Positions 1 through 7,614 are shown, counted from the first letter of the stretch. The stretch is DNA of 12,570 nucleotides from CAZHGD01 sp964531735 (GCA_964531735.1 CAZHGD010000207.1:1-12570), one strand, 5' to 3'. Numbers and translations are program-made. The notes: generated by a model not told the origin, from the letters alone.

Positions 1-71
1 TGAGTGGCTTCAGAAGCTTTGACCCGATGGACTATGACTCTGACTCAGCCCTGCCCGCCGGCCCTGGAAGC

Positions 72-102
72 CTGGACGCGCGAGCGCGGTGCGTGCTATC
101 CT
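72..102 (+). promoter_or_regulatory. Putative promoter of the methyltransferase-ATPase-Vsr operon
   Basis: An extended -10 element, TGC followed by TATCCT (94-102), has a 4/6 match to the -35 consensus (TGGACG, 73-78) 18 bp upstream. Transcription would begin near 109 and give a leader of under 20 nt before the GTG start at 126. The same TGCTAT core appears in the promoter proposed for the large secreted protein on the other strand (7577-7585), which modestly supports both. This was judged by eye only. Confidence 0.35.
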
Positions 103-114
103 CGAACAGTAGTT

Positions 115-118
115 GGAG
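115..118 (+). promoter_or_regulatory. Ribosome binding site deciding the GTG start of the methyltransferase
   Basis: GGAG lies 7 nt before the GTG at 126. It supports that codon over the in-frame ATG at 27, which would add 33 residues with no resemblance to the family ahead of motif I. Confidence 0.6.
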
Positions 119-125
119 TCTGGTC

Positions 126-1172
126 GTGCAGCCTCATACTCAGATCGCCGCCGTCGACCTGTTCTGTGGCGCCGGCGGCCTCAGTCGAGGACTACTCGAT
201 GCCGGCATACGGGTGGTCGCCGGCTATGACATCGATCCGGCCTGCCGCTACCCGTACGAAACCGGGACCGGAGCTTCGTTCATACAGGCCGACGTGGCCG
301 ACGTAGACGGCGGTGTTCTCTCGTCGCACTGGCCTCGGGGTTCGATCAAGCTGCTCGCCGGCTGTGCTCCGTGCCAGCCATTCTCCTACTACACACAGGG
401 CAAGAAGGCCAGGCAGGACGACGACCGCTGGCTGTTGCTGAAGCACTTCGGACGCTTGGTCGGAGAGGCCGGCCCGGACCTAGTCACGATGGAGAACGTG
501 CCCAAGCTCTGTCGGCACGCGGTCTTCGACCAGTTCGTCGAACGGTTGGAGCAGCAGAACTACAAGGTGACCTTCGGCACCGAGGAGTGCACCGAGCACG
601 GCGTCCCACAGACGCGACGCCGGCTGGTGCTCATGGCCTCGCGACTGGGCGGCATCGCGATGCTGCCGGCGACCGGCGACGTGGCCACCGTGCGCAGCGC
701 CATCGGCCACCTGCCGCCCCTGGCGGCCGGCGGCTGCGACGCGGCCGACCCGTTGCACCGGGTGCGGCATCTGTCGCCGCTCAACCTGCGGCGCATCCGC
801 GCCTCGCAGCCCGGCGGCACGTGGCGTGACTGGCCCGAGGCACTTCAGGCCGCTTGCCACCGGCGCGAGTCGGGCCGCAAGTACGCCAGCGTCTACGGGC
901 GGATGAGCTGGGACGAGCCGGCGCCGACCATCACCACCGAGTGCCAGCAGTACGGCAGCGGGCGCTTCGGCCACCCGGAGCAGGACCGCGCGATCAGCCT
1001 GCGCGAGGCGGCCCTGCTGCAGAGCTTTCCAGCCGGGTACCCGTTCGTCGAACCGGGCGGCCGGATCAGTTTCGTGACCGTGGCGCGGCTCATCGGCAAC
1101 GCGGTGCCGCCGCGCCTGGGGGCCGCGATCGGGTCGTCTCTGCTGGCCCACCAGGAGACTAGCCTTGGCTGA
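126..1172 (+). CDS. DNA (cytosine-5)-methyltransferase, Dcm-like
   Basis: This enzyme transfers a methyl group from S-adenosylmethionine to C5 of cytosine in a specific DNA sequence. Starting at GTG 126 it has 348 residues, normal for a compact family member. The C5-methylase motifs appear in order: motif I DLFCGAGG (11-18), motif IV GCAPCQPFS with catalytic Cys83, motif VI ENV with Glu123, motif VIII QTRRR (162-166), then a short variable target-recognition stretch (about 185-275), motif IX (SLREAALLQSFP) and motif X GNAVPP near the C terminus. Motif IV reads GCAPCQ rather than the commoner GGPPCQ, but the Cys is intact, so it should be active. It is the first gene of an operon and overlaps the next gene by 8 nt. 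The target sequence cannot be read from the protein. In a cassette with a GHKL ATPase-nuclease and Vsr its likely role is self-marking. Confidence 0.95.
   Translation: MQPHTQIAAVDLFCGAGGLSRGLLDAGIRVVAGYDIDPACRYPYETGTGASFIQADVADVDGGVLSSHWPRGSIKLLAGCAPCQPFSYYTQGKKARQDDDRWLLLKHFGRLVGEAGPDLVTMENVPKLCRHAVFDQFVERLEQQNYKVTFGTEECTEHGVPQTRRRLVLMASRLGGIAMLPATGDVATVRSAIGHLPPLAAGGCDAADPLHRVRHLSPLNLRRIRASQPGGTWRDWPEALQAACHRRESGRKYASVYGRMSWDEPAPTITTECQQYGSGRFGHPEQDRAISLREAALLQSFPAGYPFVEPGGRISFVTVARLIGNAVPPRLGAAIGSSLLAHQETSLG
1153..1157 (+). promoter_or_regulatory. Ribosome binding site for the TTG-started GHKL ATPase
   Basis: AGGAG sits inside the methyltransferase 3' end, 7 nt before the TTG at 1165. It supports TTG as the start and implies translational coupling, because the methyltransferase stop is at 1170-1172. 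No ATG or GTG in the right frame lies nearby upstream of the conserved region. Confidence 0.6.
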
Positions 1173-3204
1173 TGAGCCGGTCTACCGCATGTCGTTGAGC
1201 TTGAACGTACTCAACCACTTGGGCATACAGCTCTACAGCAACGTGCCAGCCGTCTTGTCGGAGGCCGTCGCCAACGCCTGGGACGCGGACGCAGAGAACG
1301 TTCGCATCGAGCTTCGCCCAGACGATGACTGCATCGTCATCGCCGACGACGGATGTGGAATGAGCATCGAGGAGGTCAACGAGCGCTTCCTGTGCGTGGG
1401 CTACCAACGCCGTCAAGGCAGTTGCTCCGAACAGAACCGGACGCCTCGCCACGAGCGGCTGCCGATGGGCCGCAAGGGCATCGGGAAGCTGTCGCTGTTC
1501 TCCATCGCCGACGAAGTAACTGTTGAGACGACCAAGGACGGGCACCCGCACGGATTCAGGATGTCGCTTCCCGACATCCAGCGCCGGATTGCCGAGGACG
1601 ACCGAGGCAGGTACGAGCCCGAGGCGGTCAAGCCATCGCCGGATCTGGATCGGGGAACAAGGCTCACGTTGCGCGGCCTGCGCAAGCGTGTGGCAGGATC
1701 GGAACCATGGGTGCGGCGCAGGTTGGCACGCCGCTTCTCGGTCATCGGCGACGCGAGCCGGTTCAGCGTGTTCGTCGGCGACGAGCGCATTACGCCAGCG
1801 GACCGAGCGTACTACGACAAGCTCCAGTATCTGTGGCACTATGGCAAGGAGGGCGAACTCTGCTTGGCTGAGTGCCGGAAGCGTGGCGGGCCTGCCGCTC
1901 ATGATGCCCGTCCGACCACGGTTACTCCTGCAGACGATGACCCACTGCCAGCGTGCGACGTCCCTGGGGGCTACGACATCCAAGGCTGGATTGCCACCGC
2001 CGAGGTGCCGAACCAACTCGTCGACGGCACGGACAACCTGAACAAGATCCTGATCATGGTGCGCGGGAAGGTCGCCCAGGAAGACATACTGGACGAGTTC
2101 GTCGAGGGTCGCATCTTCACCAAGTACCTTATCGGTGAGGTGCACGCCGATTTCCTCGACACCGATACGGAGTGCGACATCGCGACCAGCAGCCGGCAGG
2201 AGATCATCCGTGACGATGTGCGGTACCGGGCTCTCCAGGCGTTCATGCGGGCCGAGCTGAACAGCATAGCTCGACGATGGACCGAACTCCGCAGGAAGGC
2301 CGGTGAGGTCGAAGCCAGGAAGAGCCCGGCGATCGACGAGTGGTTCGGTACCCTGAACCGACCGCTGCGGGACCGTGCGCGCCGGCTGTTCGGCAAGATC
2401 GGCGAGTTGGCGTCCGAAAGCGAGACCCAACGCCGACAGCTCTATGCCCACGGCGTACTGGCTTTCGAGACCCTGAGGCACAGGGAGCAACTCGAAGCTC
2501 TGGACAAGGTCGATCACACGAACGTCGAGGCCCTCGTGTCGGCCTTTGCTGGTATCGACGACCTGGAGGCGGCCTACTACCATCGCATCGTGAGCGAGCG
2601 GGTGCGGGTGGTCGAGGCCATGCAGTCGAAGGTTGAGGCCAACGAGTTGGAGGTGGTTCTGCAGAGGTACCTGTTCGACCACCTTTGGCTGCTGGACCCG
2701 GCCTGGGAACGCGCCACCCAAACGCCCTACATGGAGAAGGCCGTGCACACGGCCTTCGAGAAGGCAGCCAAGAAGGAACGAGCGGCGGAGACCAGCGGGC
2801 GTGTCGACATAGGCTACCGCGCGACCTCGGGGAAGCAGGTCATCGTCGAGCTCAAACGGGCCGAACGGCGTGTCACAGCGACCAAACTCATCGAACAGGT
2901 AGACAAGTACCGCCGGGCGCTACGCGACGTGTTGGCGGAGACCGGCCAGCCATCCGACCAGATCGAGATCGTCTGCGTAGTCGGGGCGCCGCTCCTAGAC
3001 TGGGACGAGGAGGGCGGGCGAACCAAAGCAGACGACCTGCTGAGAGTCATCGGTGCGCGCGTCGTGACCTACAAGGAACTCCTCGAGAACGCGAACCGAG
3101 CGTACCAGAGCTTCCTCGAGAAGCGCCAGGACTTGGGCCGGCTCCGCGCTGTCCTGGCTGAGATCGAGTCCGACGCGATCGAGGACGACGAGGCCGAGAC
3201 CTAG
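1165..3204 (+). CDS. MutL/MORC-like GHKL ATPase with C-terminal PD-(D/E)XK nuclease domain
   Basis: This 679-residue protein starts with a GHKL (Hsp90/MutL-type) ATPase fold. The N-box includes Glu33, Asn37 and Asp40, DDGCGM is at 61-66, GRKGIGKL at 102-109, and GT at 164-165. An S5-like transducer follows, ending near DIATSSR (338-344), then a largely helical linker. A segment around 494-514 (E..LQ.yL....WLLDPAW) resembles regions that precede nuclease domains in other defence proteins. The C terminus has a PD-(D/E)XK signature: Asp548, then Glu562-Leu-Lys564, with a following Glu577-Gln578. MutL/MORC-type ATPases in restriction-modification operons with C5-methylases and Vsr-like nucleases were described by Iyer, Abhiman and Aravind (2008). 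ATP-driven clamping of DNA coupled to cleavage is therefore the likely role. The gene overlaps both neighbours and looks less GC-rich than the hydrogenase genes, in keeping with horizontal transfer. The nuclease call is motif-based, so activity is inferred. Confidence 0.88.
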   Translation: MADEPVYRMSLSLNVLNHLGIQLYSNVPAVLSEAVANAWDADAENVRIELRPDDDCIVIADDGCGMSIEEVNERFLCVGYQRRQGSCSEQNRTPRHERLPMGRKGIGKLSLFSIADEVTVETTKDGHPHGFRMSLPDIQRRIAEDDRGRYEPEAVKPSPDLDRGTRLTLRGLRKRVAGSEPWVRRRLARRFSVIGDASRFSVFVGDERITPADRAYYDKLQYLWHYGKEGELCLAECRKRGGPAAHDARPTTVTPADDDPLPACDVPGGYDIQGWIATAEVPNQLVDGTDNLNKILIMVRGKVAQEDILDEFVEGRIFTKYLIGEVHADFLDTDTECDIATSSRQEIIRDDVRYRALQAFMRAELNSIARRWTELRRKAGEVEARKSPAIDEWFGTLNRPLRDRARRLFGKIGELASESETQRRQLYAHGVLAFETLRHREQLEALDKVDHTNVEALVSAFAGIDDLEAAYYHRIVSERVRVVEAMQSKVEANELEVVLQRYLFDHLWLLDPAWERATQTPYMEKAVHTAFEKAAKKERAAETSGRVDIGYRATSGKQVIVELKRAERRVTATKLIEQVDKYRRALRDVLAETGQPSDQIEIVCVVGAPLLDWDEEGGRTKADDLLRVIGARVVTYKELLENANRAYQSFLEKRQDLGRLRAVLAEIESDAIEDDEAET

Positions 3205-3641
3205 TGTGCGAACCGGCCCCTTCCGTGGACGGATCGGCGCGAATGTCCCGCGTCCGTCAACGCGACACCGCAGCCGAGCTCGCCGTGCGCTCGGCCCTCC
3301 ACCGGATGGGCTACCGCTTCCGTCTGCAGCGCCGCGACCTGCCCGGCACGCCCGACGTCGTGCTGCCGCGCCACCGCGTCGCCATCTTCGTGCACGGCTG
3401 CTTCTGGCATCGGCACGCCGGCTGCCCGCGCGCCTCCACCCCGAAGACCAACGTCGACTTCTGGCTGGCCAAGTTCGCGGCCAACGTCGAGCGCGACGCA
3501 CGCCAGCAGGCCGAGATCTCGGCGCTGGGCTGGCGGGTGGTCGTCGTCTGGGAGTGTGAAGCTCGACGACCGGAGCGCCTTCGTGAGCTACTTGGCAGCC
3601 GGTTGGCCGCGGCGCTCAGCGGCGGCCAAGGATCTCCCTAG
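3204..3641 (+). CDS. vsr: Very-short-patch mismatch endonuclease (Vsr)
   Basis: Vsr nicks DNA 5' of the T in T:G mismatches created by deamination of 5-methylcytosine. The GTG at 3204 overlaps the ATPase stop by 1 nt and gives 145 residues. With this start the key residues carry the same numbers as in E. coli Vsr: Glu25, metal-binding Asp51 (in LPGTPD), His64, Phe67, Trp68 and His69 in the HGCFWH motif. The structural zinc ligands appear conserved as His71, Cys74 (shifted by one) and Cys118 in VVWEC. This co-linearity favours GTG 3204 over the ATG at 3243, which would lose the N-terminal arm. All catalytic positions are present, so it should be active. In E. coli MutL stimulates Vsr; the MutL-like ATPase immediately upstream could play an analogous part. 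Whether Vsr here serves repair, restriction or both is open. Confidence 0.95.
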   Translation: MCEPAPSVDGSARMSRVRQRDTAAELAVRSALHRMGYRFRLQRRDLPGTPDVVLPRHRVAIFVHGCFWHRHAGCPRASTPKTNVDFWLAKFAANVERDARQQAEISALGWRVVVVWECEARRPERLRELLGSRLAAALSGGQGSP

Positions 3642-3670
3642 TGGGTGCGGCCTGCGAACCGAGGCGTTAA

Positions 3671-4078
3671 GCGACACCTGGTTGGGAAGGGCCGGAGACA
3701 CGCGTCGAACCCAGAACTGCGTGCTTGCGGGCTCCCGTCCTGTATGCGTGCGCGCGGTGCCCATACGATGTGCGACGGGTGGTCACTCACGGATTACTAT
3801 CGGGGGTCGCAGAAGGCGCTCGCCATGCACTCAGCGGTTACCTGCCGCTCGGCCATCGCGCCCGCCACGCCACTCTGGAAATGCTCGCCCGGTGGAAGGC
3901 GCCGCTGTCATCCTCTAGCGACGTCTGTCGCCCCGTCAGTGTCGGTGAAGGTGATGTCGCCGGCAGCGCAACCTGCGCACGGTGTCTGCGACGGGTGGTT
4001 GATGCCGAACTGCTGGCGCACGCGGCGGCAGCCGACTTCGCGATCCGAACAGCCAGCCCGCAAAGCAGCGCCGCGCCG
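3671..4078 (+). pseudogene. Possible remnant of a small CxxC zinc-binding protein
   Basis: The frame opens after a TAA at 3668-3670 and reads through the whole gap without a stop. It encodes CARC-PYDV-RRVV at 3749-3784 and CARC-L-RRVV at 3974-4000. The two codings differ by a three-codon insertion, two synonymous third positions (GCG/GCA, TGC/TGT) and one GTG/CTG change, which is the pattern expected if this frame was once under protein-level selection. The only plausible starts (TTG 3725, GTG 3770) lack a ribosome binding site, and the frame runs on into the antisense of the secreted-protein gene until about 4288. I therefore favour a decayed fragment over a living gene. Paired CxxC motifs suggest a zinc ribbon or knuckle. 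The family is not recognised. Confidence 0.25.
3749..4000 (+). repeat. Imperfect direct repeat (two copies, about 225 bp apart)
   Basis: Copy 1 is 3749-3784 and copy 2 is 3974-4000. They share an exact 13-mer, TGCGACGGGTGGT (3771-3783 and 3987-3999), preceded by TGCGCRCGGTGY in both. Copy 1 has nine extra bases between the two parts. The copies are in the same reading frame. Confidence 0.6.
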
Positions 4079-4079
4079 C

Positions 4080-7000
4080 CTACCGCCCCTCCACCCACAC
4101 ATAATCCACCCGCACCGTCCCCGTCAGCGCCTCGCCGGTGGCCAGGTCCAGCCGCAGTTGCTTCAGCTTGCCGGTCCAGCCCGGCACCTTCGCCATGTCC
4201 ACCGTGTAGACGCGCGGCGCCGGGTCGTTCGGCGTCACCGCGAAGGTCGCGCTCTTGCGGTCGTCCCAGGCGCCGTCCGCCTCGGTGATGAACCGCAGCC
4301 GCAGTTTCGTCGCCGGCGTGTGGTTCATCAGGCGCAGGCGCACCGTCTGGTTGGCCGTCAGGTCCAGGCCCAGGTTGCTCGGCGACAGGAGGTGCGCGTC
4401 AGGGCTGTTGGCGATGGCCACGATGTAGTAGCCACCGGCCACGTACTTCACCGGCTCCGACTTGCAGCCGTACTTGCCGAACAGGAAGTCCTCGGTCTTG
4501 GTGCCCGGATTGACCTCGGTCCAGCCCTGCTTGTCCAGCGGCCGGTTGAACTCCCACGCCGCGGCCACGCGCGTGCCCGCCGGCAGGATGTGCACCGTCG
4601 CCATGGCGCAGCGCCACAACTCGCCATCGTCGGCCACCAGGCGCAGCGTGTAGTCGCCCGGCGCGGCGAAGGTGGCCGCGGTTTCGGCCGCCGCGGCGTT
4701 CTGGAAGGTCACCGCGCCCGGCCCCTCCAGCACTTCCCAGCGGATGACCAGCGGCTTGCCCGGGGTGCGGCCGTCATCGGTCACCTTGCCCGCCAGCCGC
4801 ACCGTGGGGCTGTCGCTGCGCAGGTCGGGACCGGCGTCCACCTGCGGCTCCTCGTTGAACGGCATCGCCTGCCGCAGCGCCTCGGGTGAGGCGAAGCCGC
4901 GGTTGTTGGTCAGCGTCCAGCTCGTCAGCTTCGGCGCCTTGTTGGAGAAGAACTCCACGCCGGGCAGCAAGACGTAGCCACAGTCGTGCACGGTGCCGGT
5001 GCTGCAGCAGACGTCCGCGCCGGCCGGGCCCCAGATGAAGATCTCGCCCGGGCCGAGCTTGCGCGCCGTGTTGTTGCGGATGAACCGCGAGTTGGCGATC
5101 TCCACGTTACGCGGCTGCGGCGACTGCAAGCCCAGCACCTCAATCGCGGCGCCGGCGTTGTTCTCGAAGGTGCAGTGGTCCACCAGGCAGCCGTTGCCGT
5201 TGTTCTCGAAGTCGATGCCGCCTTCGTCGTGGCTCTTCGAGTCCGGCTGGTTGCGGAAGGTGCAGTTGCGCACCACGAAGCTCTCGGGGTCGCACAGCAT
5301 GATGCCCATGGTGCCGGCATACGCGTGCCAGCCCGGGGCGTCGAAGATGCTGTTGGTCAGGTACGAGCGCCGGATGCCCACCATGGCCGGGTGCGGGCAG
5401 GTGTTGTGGCAGTAGTTGTCGTGGCAGAACACCCGGTCGACGGTGACCGCCTCGCCAATGGCGAAGAAGCCCCACGAGCACTGGAACACCTCGCTGTCGC
5501 GCAGCACCAGGTCCTTGGCCGGCGCGCCCATGATGGCGATGCCCGCCGACGAGCCCAGCCCGTCGCCCGGCGCGCCACGCTTGTCGCGCCACTCGGGAAT
5601 GCCGTGCGAGTTGAACCGGTAGAGACCCTCGATGTGATGGGCGATGCAGTCCTGCACGATCAGCCCCTGGTGCCCGCCTTGCGTGTAGGTCACCACGAGG
5701 CCCTTGCCCGCGTAGCAGGCGGTCAGTGAGCCGACGAGCAGGTAATCGGGGTTGGTGATCAGCGCACAGCGCTCGTCGATGTCCCAATTGCGCTTGATCA
5801 TCGGCCGCGGGCCGGTGCCGTAGGCGCCGATCTCGGCCCAGTTGGTCGCCGTGCCCTTGGCCGACACGCGCAGTTCCTGGTTGAACACACTGCCGCGTTT
5901 GATCAGCAGCTTGTCGCCCGGGCCCAGCACCTTGCCGTTGACCGGCGTGAAGTCGCGCCAGGCGGTCGCCGGCGAGGTGCCCTGGCGGGCGTTGTCACCC
6001 GCCAGGCCGTCGATGTACCAGGTGGTGCCGGCGGCTCCGAACACGGGTTGCAGCAACGGCTGGTCCACCGCCGGCAGGAACGCCAGCCAGCGCTGGTAGC
6101 CCCGCGCCTTGACCCCGGCGGCGGTCAGCTTGACCAGGCCCTGCGCGCTCACGGCCTCGGCCGCGCGCACCGTCCAGGAAACGGTCTTGGTGGTCGCGGC
6201 GGGCAGCACGCCCAGCGGCACGACCGTGGCCTCCTGGCAGGTGACGCCACGGCCCAGCGCCAGCTCCACTTGCCCCTCACGCACCTCTGGGCCGATGTTC
6301 TCGATGGTGGCCGTGAGCCGCTCCGGCGTCCCCGCGCGCAAGAGCGAGTGCTCCTGGGTCAGCGCCTGCACGCGCAGCACCGGCAGCCGCGGGTTCTCAA
6401 TGCGCAGATCGTCGATCCGCGCCTCGGGCAGACCGATCTTCAGTGGCGCCGCGCCGGGCTTCGGCACGCCCGAGCGGGTCATGGTCTCGCTCTGGCCGTT
6501 GACGTCGAGGCTCAGCGACATGCCGTCCCATTTGGCGCGCACGCGGTACCAGACGCCGGGCTCGGCCTTCACCTGCGAGCGCACCCGCGGCTCCCAGCCG
6601 CCATTCAGGTTCACGAAGAACGCGAAGTGCCCGCCCTCCTGCGGCGAGTCGACGCGGAGCTGGTACTCGCCCTCCTTGATCGCGATGTAGCCGTAGCTCG
6701 GCGGCAGCTTCTCGAAGTAGACGCTACAGTCGAGGCACAGCCCGGCGGCTAGTTGCAGGTCGGGATGGCTGGGCACGGACCCGGCCGGCGCCGGCGCCAA
6801 CGCCTGCCCCTGGCGCCCGTCGACGAACTTGGCCTCGGGCGCCGTGAGGTCGTGCCCATGGCCGCTGTCGTCGCGCAAGTCTCCGTTGAAGCCCCAGTGC
6901 GCCACGCCGGTGCGCTGGGCGCCCGGGTTGTCGATCTGCAGCTCGTCGATGGCGCCCTCGAAGTGGTTGACCCGCAGCGCCCCGTCGCCCGGCGTGGGCG

Positions 7001-7544
7001 TGCCGGTGCGCGCGTTGCGGGTGGTCGTGCCGTTGACCTCGAGCGTCAGTTCCTGGCCCGTCCAGCCGGCCACCAGGTGGTACCAGACGCCCGGCTTGGG
7101 CGCCACGCTGGAGCGCACCCGTGGCTCCCAGCCGTCCAGGTAGGCGAAGAACGCGAAGTGGGCGCCCTCGTTGGCCGGGTCGACGCGCAGCATGTACTCG
7201 TTGTCTTTGACCAGGAAGTAGTGATCGGCGGGCTCGCCGTCGAACCGGATCCAGCAGTCGAGGCGCAGGCCAGGCGCCAGCCGCAGGTCGGCGCGGTCAG
7301 AGATGGCCAGTCCTTCAGGACCGGGCTTGAGGGCCTGGCCGCGCTGGCCCGGCACGTAGGTGGCGCCGGGCGCGGAGGCATCGTTGCCCTGCCCGCTGGC
7401 GTCGCGCAGATCGCCGTCGAAGGCCAGGCGCACCACCGGTCCGGCCGGTGCGGCGGCCGCCCAGACCAGCAGGCCGGCCAGGGCCACGAACGAACGGCAA
7501 CCGTGGGTACGCAGGCAGAATGGCGGGCGCGTGTGCGGGGCCAT
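4080..7544 (-). CDS. Secreted multidomain protein: two LamG-like domains, beta-helix, PKD-like domain
   Basis: A 1154-residue exported protein. Residues 1-35 form a signal peptide: basic N terminus, hydrophobic ALAGLLVWAAAA, cleavage likely after the Ala-rich stretch. Two LamG/ConA-like domains follow at about 36-206 and 213-385; they share the pattern (G)HFAFF...GWEPRVRS...PGVWY and are an internal duplication. Residues about 390-490 look like a CARDB/NEW3-type beta-sandwich. A right-handed parallel beta-helix follows from TWYIDGLAGDN (508) to about 880, with typical rungs such as VRNCTF, VDHCTF and IANSRF. A PKD-like domain spans about 895-985 (PQVDAGPDLRSD, then APGDYTLRLVADDGE), and a final beta-sandwich may bind carbohydrate. 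GAGGA lies 6 nt before the ATG. Beta-helix proteins of this layout are often polysaccharide lyases/hydrolases or adhesins; no catalytic set can be assigned here, so substrate and activity stay unknown. It is monocistronic. Confidence 0.9.
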   Translation of the reverse strand: MAPHTRPPFCLRTHGCRSFVALAGLLVWAAAAPAGPVVRLAFDGDLRDASGQGNDASAPGATYVPGQRGQALKPGPEGLAISDRADLRLAPGLRLDCWIRFDGEPADHYFLVKDNEYMLRVDPANEGAHFAFFAYLDGWEPRVRSSVAPKPGVWYHLVAGWTGQELTLEVNGTTTRNARTGTPTPGDGALRVNHFEGAIDELQIDNPGAQRTGVAHWGFNGDLRDDSGHGHDLTAPEAKFVDGRQGQALAPAPAGSVPSHPDLQLAAGLCLDCSVYFEKLPPSYGYIAIKEGEYQLRVDSPQEGGHFAFFVNLNGGWEPRVRSQVKAEPGVWYRVRAKWDGMSLSLDVNGQSETMTRSGVPKPGAAPLKIGLPEARIDDLRIENPRLPVLRVQALTQEHSLLRAGTPERLTATIENIGPEVREGQVELALGRGVTCQEATVVPLGVLPAATTKTVSWTVRAAEAVSAQGLVKLTAAGVKARGYQRWLAFLPAVDQPLLQPVFGAAGTTWYIDGLAGDNARQGTSPATAWRDFTPVNGKVLGPGDKLLIKRGSVFNQELRVSAKGTATNWAEIGAYGTGPRPMIKRNWDIDERCALITNPDYLLVGSLTACYAGKGLVVTYTQGGHQGLIVQDCIAHHIEGLYRFNSHGIPEWRDKRGAPGDGLGSSAGIAIMGAPAKDLVLRDSEVFQCSWGFFAIGEAVTVDRVFCHDNYCHNTCPHPAMVGIRRSYLTNSIFDAPGWHAYAGTMGIMLCDPESFVVRNCTFRNQPDSKSHDEGGIDFENNGNGCLVDHCTFENNAGAAIEVLGLQSPQPRNVEIANSRFIRNNTARKLGPGEIFIWGPAGADVCCSTGTVHDCGYVLLPGVEFFSNKAPKLTSWTLTNNRGFASPEALRQAMPFNEEPQVDAGPDLRSDSPTVRLAGKVTDDGRTPGKPLVIRWEVLEGPGAVTFQNAAAAETAATFAAPGDYTLRLVADDGELWRCAMATVHILPAGTRVAAAWEFNRPLDKQGWTEVNPGTKTEDFLFGKYGCKSEPVKYVAGGYYIVAIANSPDAHLLSPSNLGLDLTANQTVRLRLMNHTPATKLRLRFITEADGAWDDRKSATFAVTPNDPAPRVYTVDMAKVPGWTGKLKQLRLDLATGEALTGTVRVDYVWVEGR

Positions 7545-7576
7545 GGGCAGTCCTCAAGCCAACACGTGGCGCGCCC

Positions 7577-7585
7577 ACTATAGCA
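7577..7585 (-). promoter_or_regulatory. Extended -10 promoter of the secreted beta-helix protein
   Basis: Read on the minus strand this is TGC followed by TATAGT, a near-consensus extended -10. It would start transcription around 7570 and leave a leader of roughly 25 nt with the GAGGA ribosome binding site (plus-strand 7551-7555). No good -35 is visible, which is common for extended -10 promoters. Confidence 0.5.
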
Positions 7586-7590
7586 CCTTC

Positions 7591-7614
7591 GGGGCACCAC
7601 GAGCGAGGTGCTCC
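7591..7614. repeat. Inverted repeat just upstream of the beta-helix gene promoter
   Basis: Arms GGGGCACC (7591-7598) and GGTGCTCC (7607-7614) pair over 8 bp with one G-T wobble and an 8-nt loop. It lies immediately upstream of the extended -10 on the minus strand, where a regulator could bind. It has no T-run, so it is not a convincing terminator. Confidence 0.4.

Larger units (their letters stand above)
3642..4079. other. Intergenic region between convergent operons, no confident gene
   Basis: These 438 bases lie between the 3' ends of vsr (+) and the large secreted protein (-). I see no clear hairpin followed by a T-run on either strand, no tRNA, and no insertion-sequence ends. The only structure I can support is the duplicated CxxC-encoding motif described separately. 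Confidence 0.6.

Noticed and set aside
27..125. N-terminal extension of the methyltransferase from ATG 27
   Set aside because: The extra 33 residues have no family resemblance, and a GGAG 7 nt before GTG 126 plus a promoter-like element inside the extension (72-102) favour the later start.
1..125. End of an upstream gene at the left edge
   Set aside because: The window begins with TGA, but too little sequence is present to decide whether it is a stop codon of a real gene.
1159..2748. Long open frame on the minus strand opposite the GHKL ATPase
   Set aside because: It is the antisense shadow of a motif-complete gene in GC-rich DNA and its translation shows no recognisable domain.
3666..3674. 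Integron attC-like core site (GTTAAGC)
   Set aside because: It fits GTTRRRY, but no matching RYYYAAC arm at the expected distance is seen.
6048..7583. Long plus-strand frames opposite the beta-helix gene
   Set aside because: Compositionally biased (Arg, Ala, Gly, Val) shadows of the clearly real minus-strand gene, which has a signal peptide and domains.
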